From contig NZ_JBMERR010000001.1 of the NCBI RefSeq assembly GCF_048820915.1, positions 248,001 to 312,000 on the forward strand: DNA of 64,000 bases, in the 5' to 3' direction. This document shows, one piece after another, positions 1 through 7,133 of the stretch (the first letter of the stretch is position 1; the number at the start of each line of letters is the position of its first letter). This DNA comes from Cribrihabitans_A pelagius. Lineage in GTDB: Bacteria; Pseudomonadota; Alphaproteobacteria; Rhodobacterales; Rhodobacteraceae. Under the pieces are notes generated by a model, which searched no databases, had not been told where the DNA came from, and saw only the letters and a list, made by a program, of their open reading frames with translations. The translations under genes and the position numbers were made by a program.

Positions 1-243
1 GTAGAGCGGGCTTTCGCGCCAGGCGGGCAGCAGTTGCATCCGGTCCTCGCTTTCGCCGCTCTTGCGGGCGTCATGGCTGTGCATGTGGATGCAGAAGGCG
101 CAGCCGTTGATCTGCGAGGCGCGCAGCTTGACCAGTTCGGTCAGGCTGTGCTCGAGCCCTGAGGTTTTCAGCAGCTCCTCCTGCTGCAGCATCGGCTGGA
201 AGAGATCGCCCGCAGTGGCAAATTGGTCGAGACGCTGGGTCAT
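1..243 (-). CDS. Carboxymuconolactone decarboxylase / AhpD-like protein (3' end outside window)
   Basis: The first 81 residues are visible, starting MTQRLDQFATAGDLFQPMLQ, and the frame runs off the left edge. The sequence has the AhpD-family core around residues 40-55, with CAFCIHMHSHDARK. Its CxxC plus downstream His is the redox and proton-relay motif of alkylhydroperoxidase-like proteins. The family includes peroxide-reducing and decarboxylating members, so the substrate is open. It follows soeC on the same strand after a 208-bp gap that holds part of a dispersed repeat, so membership of the sulfonate operon is uncertain. The start at 243 is the first Met ahead of the conserved region. Confidence 0.85.
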   Translation of the reverse strand, partial: MTQRLDQFATAGDLFQPMLQQEELLKTSGLEHSLTELVKLRASQINGCAFCIHMHSHDARKSGESEDRMQLLPAWRESPLY

Positions 244-342
244 CTGTCCTGTTCCTTTTTTCGGTGTCACGGAAACAAGACGAGGCAGGCCCGCGGTTTG
301 TGACAGGGGGCGTGCCGATTTTTTCCGGCACCGTGTGCATTT

Positions 343-415
343 GCCGCAGCCGGGCATTGCCGCCGCGTGGGAGCGCGCCGGCGCTGCGCGGCGGGCTTCG
401 CCCTTGTTCCGCGCT
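343..415. repeat. Type I dispersed repeat, partial copy
   Basis: This segment contains GCCGCCGCGTGGGAGCGCGC followed by GCTGCGCGGCGGGCTTCGCC and CTTGTTCCGCGC. It matches the distal third of the two longer copies at 20530-20706 and 62317-62492. It lies in the 244-451 gap between soeC and the AhpD-like gene, which otherwise holds only a small hairpin (arms GTGCCG 312-317 and CGGCAC 326-331). Confidence 0.75.
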
Positions 416-451
416 TTGGAACCGGGCGGCGGGGGTGCAGCCGAGGGCTTT

Positions 452-1339
452 TCAGCGCTTGCCGTAATAGAGACCGACCACGTGCTCGGCCTCGGCAAAG
501 AACAGCCAGCGGGAGGCGGCGACGCCCGCCATGTGCGACAGCACCGCCAGCGCGGCCAGCAGGTGTTTGACCAGCACTCCGCCAGCGGGCAGCAGCAGGA
601 GGGCCAGCGGCAGGGCAAAGCCGAAGGCAAAGGCAATCACCCGCAACTTCTGCGCGTGGCGGCGGCCCACCACATGCACGAATTCGCGCAAGAGGTAGTT
701 GCTGCCGGTGTGCGGCGGCTCGAAGGCACGCACGGCGCCGCGCTCCCCTAGCCCGGTGGCAGTGCCAATGGTGGTGCCCGAGCGCGCAAGTGCTGTGTCG
801 CCGCGCATCCAGCAGGCCAGTTGCAGCGCGCCCGCGATGGCCAGCAGCCAGGGCGCCAGTGCCTCGCGCCCGGCCAGCAGCGCACCGCCGGCCAGCGACA
901 GGCTGAGGAACAGCGCCGGGGTCAGCCCTGTGTTCCAGCGCGGCACAGCCTTCAGCTGGGTGTAGATCATCGAGGTGGCGAAGACGGTGGCGAGGCTCAA
1001 GCCCGCGCCGGCCCAGCCGAGGAGCGTCCAGTGTGTCTCAAGGAAGATGGCGCCGGCCGCGTAGAGTCCCATCACCAGCAGGGCGGCGACAGCCGAGACC
1101 CCCTCGCGGCTGAGCCAGCTGGTGCGCCATTGGCTGAAGGCGCGCCAGGCCCGTTCGGGGCGGCCGAGGTGGAAGGTGGAGGCCAGGAGCCCGCCGCCCG
1201 CCAGCGCATAGGCAATGGCATAGAAGACAAAGGCAACGCCGCCGGTCACCGCTGGCAGGCCGAGGCCGAGGAAGAACAGGAGCCCGAAGCCGAGGCCGGA
1301 GAGCACGGTGAAGAGAATGACGGAAGGGGCGGGATGCAT
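452..1339 (-). CDS. soeC: Sulfite dehydrogenase membrane anchor subunit (DmsC/NrfD-like)
   Basis: This 295-residue protein is strongly hydrophobic, with about eight predicted membrane segments, the first at residues 8-30 (VILFTVLSGLGFGLLFFLGL). It resembles DmsC-type anchors that pass electrons from an iron-sulfur subunit to the quinone pool. Its start overlaps the soeB stop by one base (position 1339), so translation is probably coupled. As third gene of soeA-soeB-soeC downstream of xsc it should anchor a cytoplasm-facing sulfite-oxidising enzyme. The sequence alone does not separate it from a DMSO or polysulfide reductase anchor; the neighbours favour Soe. Confidence 0.85.
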   Translation of the reverse strand: MHPAPSVILFTVLSGLGFGLLFFLGLGLPAVTGGVAFVFYAIAYALAGGGLLASTFHLGRPERAWRAFSQWRTSWLSREGVSAVAALLVMGLYAAGAIFLETHWTLLGWAGAGLSLATVFATSMIYTQLKAVPRWNTGLTPALFLSLSLAGGALLAGREALAPWLLAIAGALQLACWMRGDTALARSGTTIGTATGLGERGAVRAFEPPHTGSNYLLREFVHVVGRRHAQKLRVIAFAFGFALPLALLLLPAGGVLVKHLLAALAVLSHMAGVAASRWLFFAEAEHVVGLYYGKR

Positions 1340-2151
1340 CAGGTCTTGTCTCCGGGGGCAGTGTCACCCGAGGTGTCGCCGCTGGGCAGCTTGCCAAGCG
1401 CCTTGTCGAGCCAGCCGAGGAAGCCGCCGGGGTTCTCATCCACGGGGGCGAGCAGCGGGGCAAGCACATCGGTCTCTTCCGCAAGGTGGTCTTTGGGGCG
1501 CGGCGGCAGGTACTTGTTCACGGGCTTGGTGCCCATCTCCGGCATCAGGTCCATGCCGCCGCGCGCCGCCACCAGCTGCGAGACATCGCTGTCCGGATCG
1601 CCGAGGTCACCGAAATGGCGCGCGCCGGCAGGGCAGGTGCGCACGCAGGAGGGGACGCGGTCCTCCTCAGGCAGGTTTTCGTTGTAGATGCGGTCGACGC
1701 AGAGGGTGCATTTCTTCATCACCCCCGCCGCCAGGTCCAGCTCGCGCGCGCCATAGGGGCAGGACCAGGCGCAGAGGCCGCAGCCGATGCAATGGTCCTC
1801 GTTCACCAGCACGATGCCGTCCTCGGCGCGCTTGTAGCTGGCGCCGGTGGGGCAGACAGTGACGCAGGGGGCGTCCTCGCAATGCAGGCAGGATTTCGGG
1901 AAGTGGACCAGCTGTGCTGCCGGGGCGGGCTGGATATCGCAGGACGCGGGCTGCACCTCGTAGGAATGCACGCGGTTGAGGAAGGTGCCGGAGGGATCGG
2001 CGCCGTAAGGGTCCTGATCGCTGAGCGGCGCGCCGTAGTTTTCGGTGTTCCAGCCCTTGCAGGAAATCACGCAGGCGTGGCAGCCGACGCAGGTGTCGAG
2101 GTCGATCACCAGGCCCATCTTGCGGTCGGTGGCGGGGGGGAGCTGGGTCAT
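1339..2151 (-). CDS. soeB: Sulfite dehydrogenase iron-sulfur subunit (DmsB-like ferredoxin)
   Basis: This 270-residue protein has four cysteine clusters typical of a four-[4Fe-4S] electron-transfer subunit: CVGCHACVISC (residues 21-31), CLHCEDAPCVTVCPTGA (near 90), CIGCGLCAWSCPYGA (near 122) and CTLC with a later CVRTCPAGA. It should carry electrons from the molybdenum subunit SoeA to the anchor SoeC. A Pro/Asp/Glu-rich C-terminal tail of about 50 residues follows the last cluster. The gene lies 196 bp after soeA, an unusually wide gap for this operon that is filled by repeats, and overlaps soeC by one base. Confidence 0.9.
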   Translation of the reverse strand: MTQLPPATDRKMGLVIDLDTCVGCHACVISCKGWNTENYGAPLSDQDPYGADPSGTFLNRVHSYEVQPASCDIQPAPAAQLVHFPKSCLHCEDAPCVTVCPTGASYKRAEDGIVLVNEDHCIGCGLCAWSCPYGARELDLAAGVMKKCTLCVDRIYNENLPEEDRVPSCVRTCPAGARHFGDLGDPDSDVSQLVAARGGMDLMPEMGTKPVNKYLPPRPKDHLAEETDVLAPLLAPVDENPGGFLGWLDKALGKLPSGDTSGDTAPGDKT

Positions 2152-2180
2152 TGTCTTTGGCCTCCGGTTGGGGCGCGGCG

Positions 2181-2247
2181 GGGGGAGGGGGCCAGCCCCC
2201 TTTTGAGCCTGCGGCTCAATTCACCCCCGGAGTATTTCGGGCAAGAT
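2181..2247 (-). repeat. Type II dispersed repeat in the soeA-soeB gap
   Basis: Read on the minus strand this gives CTTGCCCGAAATACTCCGGG, then GGTGAATTGAGCCGCAGGCT, then CAAAAGGGGGCTGGCCCCC. It shares order and wording with the two copies at 53878-53932 and 54031-54090 (CCAGAAATATCCCGGGGG, AATTGGCC, GCAGGCCAAG, GGGGGCAGCGCCCCC). Two short inverted repeats inside it would fold in RNA. Confidence 0.8.
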
Positions 2248-2290
2248 GACAGGCGGAGGAATATTCGCGCGTGGTGTCCGCATCTGGGGT

Positions 2291-2336
2291 CACGCCGGGG
2301 CGCTGCCCCGGACCCCGGGGTATTTCCAGTCAGAAA
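2291..2336. repeat. GC-rich repeat related to type II
   Basis: GCCGGGGCGCTGCCCCGGAC followed by CCCGGGGTATTTCCAGTCAG. It shares the CCCGGGGTATTT core with the type II repeat next to it, and GGGGCGCTGCCCC is self-complementary. With the copy at 2181-2247 it fills most of the soeA-soeB spacer. Confidence 0.55.
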
Positions 2337-2347
2337 GGGGTGCGGGG

Positions 2348-5290
2348 TCATTTCTTTACCTGCCATGCGAGCTGATCGGGGCCGGTGCCGACGGGGGATT
2401 CGATGGGCGGGCAGGCGGGCTGGCTTTCCTGCCTGCCGTCCGGCGGGGCGGCTTTTTCGAGTTTCACCTTGAGGTCGAACCAGGCGGCCTGGCCGGTGAT
2501 CGGATCGGAGTTCGCCCAGCGGAGCCCGTCGCCCTTGGGCGGCAGGAGCTCGTGGATCAGGTGGTTGAGGAGGAAGCCCTTGGTGGCCTCCGGCGCGTTC
2601 TCTTGCAGCGCCCAGGCGCCCTTGCGCTTGCCGATGGCGTTCCAGGTCCAGACGGTATTTTCGTTGAGCGCGGCCATCTCCATCACCGGCACGGTGATCT
2701 CCCCATGCGGCGAGGAGACCCGGGCCCAGTCGCCGTCCTTCAAGCCATGCTGGCGCATCAGCTTCGTTGGCACGTAGAGCGGGTTGTGGCCGTGCAGCTG
2801 GCGCAACCAGGCGTTCTGGCTGCCCCAGGAGTGATACATTGCCATCGGCCGCTGGGTGAGGGCGTTGATGGTGAAGCCATCGTTGCCGGTCTGATCGGTC
2901 TCGTACCAGATTGGCAGGGGGGCCATGGCCTGTTTGAGCCGCGCGCGCAAGTGGTCCGGCGGCTGGCGGGAGCCCTCGCCCTCGGCGGCGAGCTGGAACT
3001 TGCGCATCGGCTCCACGTAGAGCTGGAACAGGAAGGGCTGCGGGCTGTCATAGAGGCCGAGGCCCACCGCCCAGTCCTGGTAGGCGCGGTTCCAGGGCTT
3101 GTAGTAGAGCGCGTCCTCCGGGATGTGTTCGGCGAAGAAGCCGCCGTTCCCGATGTAGCGGGAGAGCTGCTCGGGGTTCACTGCGCCGCGGCCCGTTTTA
3201 TTGCCGTCCTCGCCGCGGAAACCTGCGAGCGGGCCGATGCCGGGGCGGCGTTCGTGGTTCACGATGTAATCGGCGTAGTCCTTCCACTTGGGGCTGCCGT
3301 CCTCCTGCGTGAAGCCCGGCAGGCTCATCCGGTTGGCGAGCTCGATCAGCACCGACTGGAAGCCGCGCACGTCGCGGTCCGGCTCCACCACCGGCCAGCG
3401 GATCGCGTCGGCAGCGGCGTCGGCCTCGCAGATCGGGCGGTCGAGAAGGCTGATGCAGTCGTGCCGCTCCAGGTAGGTGGTGTCGGGCAGGATCAGGTCG
3501 GCATAGGCCACCATTTCCGAGCTGTAGGCGTCGGAATAGATGATCCGGGGGATCACGTAGCCGCCGTCATCGTTGCGCGCCGTCAGCATCTCCATCACGC
3601 CGCCGGTGTTCATCGAGGAGTTCCACGACATGTTCGCCATATACATGAACAGCGTGTCGATCTTGTAGGGATCGCCGGCATGGGCGTTGGAGATCACCAT
3701 GTGCATCAGCCCGTGCACCGACATCGGATTGTCCCAGGTGAAAGCCTTGTCGATGCGCAACGGGCGGCCGTCCGGGCCGATCTGCAGGTCTTCGGGGCCG
3801 CGCGGGAAGCCGAGGTGCGGGCCTTCGAGCGGGCGGCCGGGGCGGCCCTGGCCGTGCGGGGTGGGGTGCGCGCTCACCGGTTTCGGATAGGGCGGCTTGA
3901 AGCGGAAGCCGCCGGGGACCTCGACGGTGCCCAAGAGGATCTGCAGCACGTGGATCGCCCGGCAGGTCTGGAAACCGTTGGCATGGGCGGAGATCCCGCG
4001 CATCGCGTGCATGGCAACCGGGCGGCCTTTCATCGTCTTGTGGGTCTCGCCGCGGAAATCGGTCCATTTCTGCTCGATCTCGAAGGCCTCGTCAAAGGCG
4101 ACGCGGGCAATCTCGGCGGCAATCGCGCGGATGCGATTTGCCGGGATGCCGCAGCGCTCGGCCACGGCTTCGGGGGCGTAGTCCGCGCTGAGGTACTGCT
4201 CCGCCATGTGGTGGAAGACCGGGCGATGGGTGATGCCGTCTTTTTCATACGTGGCAGAGAGGTCGGGGCGCACGCCGGGCTGATCAAACGGGGTGAGCCG
4301 GCCGGTGGTGCGGTCGATGACCAGTTCCTTGCCGTCGGCGTCGCGCAGGAGCAGGCCCTTTTCGGGGCCTTCGGCGGCGTTCACCAGTACCGGCGCGTTG
4401 GTGTAGCGGGCGAGGTAGTCGAGGTCGATCTTCCCGGCCTTCATCAGGCAGTGGATCAGCGACAGGACGAACAGCCCGTCGGTGCCGGGCGTGATGCCGA
4501 CCCATTCGTCCGCCACCGCGTTGTAGCCCGAGCGGATCGGGTTCACGCCAATGACCCGCGCGCCGCGGGCCTTCAGCTTGCCCAGGCCGATCTTGATCGG
4601 GTTGCTGTCGTGGTCCTCGGCGACGCCGAAGAGGAGGAACAGCTTGGCGTGGTCCCAGTCGGGCTGGCCGAACTCCCAGAAGGCGCCGCCCATGGTGTAG
4701 ATGCCCGCAGCCGCCATGTTGACCGAGCAGAAGCCGCCGTGCGCGGCATAATTCGGCGTGCCGAAGTTCTGCGCCCAGAAACTGGTGAAACTTTGCGACT
4801 GGTCGCGCCCCGTAAAGAAGGCGAGCTTGTGGGGGGCGGTCTCGTGCAGCTCGTTGAGCCAGCCGACGGCGGTGCTGAGCGCCTCGTCCCAGCTGATCTC
4901 GCGGTATTCGCCGGAGCCGCGCGGGCCCACGCGCTTCAGCGGTTTCTTCAGCCTTGAGGGGGCGTTGTGCTGCATGATGCCGGCCGAGCCCTTGGCACAG
5001 AGCACGCCCTTGTTCACCGGGTGGTCGCGGTTGCCTTCGATATAGGCGACTTTTCCGTCCTTCATGTGGACGTTGATGCCGCAGCGGCAGGCGCACATGT
5101 AGCAGGTGGTCTGGCGGATCTCGTCCGAGACCTTGGGGGAGGTGTCCAGTGCGGGTTGCTGATGCGTCATCTTGCTGTCCGTTTGGCCTCGCGCGACTGT
5201 AGGAGATTGCGGCGCGGGCTGCGACTGATTTCCGCCAGATGCGGGGCGTGCGGGATTATCCTCTCTGCGGAGCGGGGGCTCGTAGGTCAT
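2348..5290 (-). CDS. soeA: Sulfite dehydrogenase molybdopterin catalytic subunit
   Basis: This 980-residue molybdopterin oxidoreductase opens with a [4Fe-4S] motif, CYMCACRC then C (residues about 63-98), followed by the bis-MGD domains and a C-terminal molydopterin dinucleotide-binding domain. A Cys in HGGFCSVNMA near residue 187 is a plausible Mo ligand, as in the polysulfide/thiosulfate/Soe branch. No Tat signal is visible, fitting the cytoplasmic SoeA type. The start at 5290 has GAGAGGA ahead and shares ATGA with the ackA stop; the next Met (5170) is a less well served alternative, and the first 40 residues are low-complexity. Placement in an xsc operon supports oxidation of the sulfite released by Xsc. 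DMSO or thiosulfate reductase is the less likely alternative. Confidence 0.85.
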   Translation of the reverse strand: MTYEPPLRREDNPARPASGGNQSQPAPQSPTVARGQTDSKMTHQQPALDTSPKVSDEIRQTTCYMCACRCGINVHMKDGKVAYIEGNRDHPVNKGVLCAKGSAGIMQHNAPSRLKKPLKRVGPRGSGEYREISWDEALSTAVGWLNELHETAPHKLAFFTGRDQSQSFTSFWAQNFGTPNYAAHGGFCSVNMAAAGIYTMGGAFWEFGQPDWDHAKLFLLFGVAEDHDSNPIKIGLGKLKARGARVIGVNPIRSGYNAVADEWVGITPGTDGLFVLSLIHCLMKAGKIDLDYLARYTNAPVLVNAAEGPEKGLLLRDADGKELVIDRTTGRLTPFDQPGVRPDLSATYEKDGITHRPVFHHMAEQYLSADYAPEAVAERCGIPANRIRAIAAEIARVAFDEAFEIEQKWTDFRGETHKTMKGRPVAMHAMRGISAHANGFQTCRAIHVLQILLGTVEVPGGFRFKPPYPKPVSAHPTPHGQGRPGRPLEGPHLGFPRGPEDLQIGPDGRPLRIDKAFTWDNPMSVHGLMHMVISNAHAGDPYKIDTLFMYMANMSWNSSMNTGGVMEMLTARNDDGGYVIPRIIYSDAYSSEMVAYADLILPDTTYLERHDCISLLDRPICEADAAADAIRWPVVEPDRDVRGFQSVLIELANRMSLPGFTQEDGSPKWKDYADYIVNHERRPGIGPLAGFRGEDGNKTGRGAVNPEQLSRYIGNGGFFAEHIPEDALYYKPWNRAYQDWAVGLGLYDSPQPFLFQLYVEPMRKFQLAAEGEGSRQPPDHLRARLKQAMAPLPIWYETDQTGNDGFTINALTQRPMAMYHSWGSQNAWLRQLHGHNPLYVPTKLMRQHGLKDGDWARVSSPHGEITVPVMEMAALNENTVWTWNAIGKRKGAWALQENAPEATKGFLLNHLIHELLPPKGDGLRWANSDPITGQAAWFDLKVKLEKAAPPDGRQESQPACPPIESPVGTGPDQLAWQVKK

Positions 5291-6372
5291 TTGTTCCTCT
5301 CCAGCAGAGTTTTGGTGTCGCGGGCAATTTGCTGTTCCTCGGCGGCGGGGATCACGCGGGCGGGGACCTCTCCGGCCCAGGCGAGGCGCTGGGTGATGTC
5401 GTTGCGGATGGCGGCGGCGTTCTCGCCAATGCCGCCGGTGAAGGCGATGGCGTCGATCCCCTCCATTGCGGCGATCATGGACCCGGCGTGGCGGGCGGCC
5501 CAGTAGCAGAAATGGTCGATGGCAAAGCGGGCCGCGGGCGTGTCCGCCGCTTCCAGCGCGCGCATGTCGGAGCTGAGGCCGGAGAGGCCCAGAAGGCCGC
5601 TTTCGTGGTTGAGCAGGCGCCGGGCGCCTTCCACCCCCAGCGCTTGCGCCAGATCCAGCACCGCGTTGCCGTCGACGCTGCCTGCGCGGGTGCCCATGGT
5701 CAGGCCTTCGAGCGGCGAATAGCCCATGGTGGTGGCCGCCGAGCGCCCCTCACGGATGGCGCAGAGCGAGGCACCGTTGCCCAAGTGCAGCGCCAGCAGC
5801 CGTTCGGGCAGGGCGGTGCCGGTCAGCTCGGGCCAGCGGCGCACAAGGGCGGCGTAGCTGATGCCGTGGAAGCCGTAGCGGCGGATGCCTTCGGTCTCCG
5901 GCCTGTCGGGCAGAGCGTAGCGCAGTGCAGCTTCGGGGTTCTCCGCGTGAAAGGCAGTGTCGAAACAGGCGACCTGCGGCAGGTCCGGCATCAGTGCCGC
6001 CAGCGCCCGGATGGCGGCGGCGTTATGCGGGTTATGCAGCGGCGCGAGGCGGGCGCAGCGGGTGATCTCCTCCAGCACCTCCGGTGTCACCCGCGCCGGG
6101 CGGGTGAGGCTTTCGCCGCCATGCACCACCCGGTGGCCCGCCGCCGCGAAGCTGCCCGGGGAGAAGCCTTGGGCTGCAAGCTGTTCCAGCAGCCTGTCGA
6201 AGGCTTCCGCGTGGGTAGCGAGTTCCGCCTCCTGCCGCCAGCCGCCCGCGCGCAGTTGCCCAGTGCCGCCGATGCCCGAGGCCTCGGCGCTCAGTCGCGG
6301 CTCAAGATCGGGGGTGAAGACCGCCAGCTTGATCGAGGAAGAGCCGGCATTGACGACAAGGATGCTCTGCAT
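5287..6372 (-). CDS. ackA: Acetate kinase
   Basis: This 361-residue protein has the acetate kinase signatures: NAGSSSIKLAVF at residues 7-18, GHRVVHGG, the catalytic Arg region FDTAFH and RRYGFHGIS, HLGNGAS, MGYSPLEGLTMGTRAGSVDG and a C-terminal GGIGENAAAIR. It converts acetyl phosphate and ADP to acetate and ATP. Lying between xsc and soeA, it can use the acetyl phosphate that Xsc makes. Many xsc loci carry a phosphotransacetylase (pta) here instead. It is somewhat shorter than the usual 395-400 residues, but no motif is missing. It starts 11 bp after the TSUP gene and overlaps soeA by 4 bp. Confidence 0.95.
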   Translation of the reverse strand: MQSILVVNAGSSSIKLAVFTPDLEPRLSAEASGIGGTGQLRAGGWRQEAELATHAEAFDRLLEQLAAQGFSPGSFAAAGHRVVHGGESLTRPARVTPEVLEEITRCARLAPLHNPHNAAAIRALAALMPDLPQVACFDTAFHAENPEAALRYALPDRPETEGIRRYGFHGISYAALVRRWPELTGTALPERLLALHLGNGASLCAIREGRSAATTMGYSPLEGLTMGTRAGSVDGNAVLDLAQALGVEGARRLLNHESGLLGLSGLSSDMRALEAADTPAARFAIDHFCYWAARHAGSMIAAMEGIDAIAFTGGIGENAAAIRNDITQRLAWAGEVPARVIPAAEEQQIARDTKTLLERNK

Positions 6373-6383
6373 GGCTGTCTCCT

Positions 6384-7130
6384 TCAGGCGGCGAGGCGGG
6401 CGATGTTGACGAGCGAAAAGGCGGTCAGCATCAGCACCACGGTGCGGCGGAACTGCGCCTGCGACACCGCGGGGAAGCTGCGGGTGCCCGCCGCGACGCC
6501 AAGCGCGAGGATCGGGAAGGCGAGGAGGATGCCGGTGAGCGTCTCGGGTCCCACCAGGCCGTGAATGGCCATCACCGGCAGCGCCATCAGGTCGATGCCG
6601 GTGAGGAAGACGATCATGGTGGCGCGGAACACCGCGGGCGGCACCGGCTGGGCGGCGAGGAAGGCCGCAACCGGCAGCCCGCCCACCCCCGCGCTGTTCG
6701 CTATGCCCGCGACCGCGCCTGCGCCGATGCTGCCGCGCCGCCCCACCGGGCGTTTCAGCTGCCAGCCGCTGAGCAGTAATAGGGAAAGCACCAGGATCAG
6801 GACGGAGATCGCGAGCCGCGCGTCCCCGGGGCTGAGCCGCGCCATCAAGGCGATGGCGGGCAGGGTGGCGATGGCGGCACCGGCCAGCAGCGCTCCGGCG
6901 CGGGGCCAGTCCACATGCGCCCGGATGCCGCGCGCCTGCAGGGCGGTCATCGCGATCTCGCAGGCAAAGACCACCGGGATCAGCGGCAGCGGGTTGGTTG
7001 TGAGCGCCGCCAGGATGATGAAGATGGCGGAAAAGCCGAAGCCGGAAAAGCCGCGCACCATGGCCGCCGCAAACAGCGCGGCGGCCAGGCAGGCCCCTTG
7101 GCCCGTGGAGAGGTCAAAGGGCAGCTCCAC
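6384..7130 (-). CDS. TSUP-family permease, probable sulfite/sulfonate exporter (TauE/SafE type)
   Basis: This 248-residue, very hydrophobic protein has about eight membrane segments and the two-fold TSUP layout: an N-terminal run near residues 14-45 with GFSGFGFS and a repeat near 130-150 with GSIGAGAVAGIANSAGVGG. TSUP proteins next to xsc are thought to export sulfite or related anions from the cytoplasm. The start is GTG at 7130, three bases after the xsc stop. Context suggests it is a relief valve for sulfite when SoeABC is saturated; the substrate is inferred. Confidence 0.8.
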   Translation of the reverse strand: MELPFDLSTGQGACLAAALFAAAMVRGFSGFGFSAIFIILAALTTNPLPLIPVVFACEIAMTALQARGIRAHVDWPRAGALLAGAAIATLPAIALMARLSPGDARLAISVLILVLSLLLLSGWQLKRPVGRRGSIGAGAVAGIANSAGVGGLPVAAFLAAQPVPPAVFRATMIVFLTGIDLMALPVMAIHGLVGPETLTGILLAFPILALGVAAGTRSFPAVSQAQFRRTVVLMLTAFSLVNIARLAA

Positions 7131-7133
7131 GCC

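Noticed and set aside
71..340. Small minus-strand frame overlapping the AhpD-like gene
   Set aside because: It is out of frame with the CAFCIHMH-containing protein that starts at 243.
2246..4957. A 903-codon open frame on the plus strand opposite soeA
   Set aside because: Its product is a His/Ala/Gly/Val-rich shadow with no domain, and the minus strand encodes a complete molybdopterin enzyme. Long antisense frames are normal at this GC content.
452..5290. soeABC as a DMSO reductase (dmsABC)
   Set aside because: The subunit types are shared, but there is no Tat signal on the large subunit and the genes follow xsc and ackA, so sulfite oxidation fits better. Sequence alone cannot exclude other substrates.
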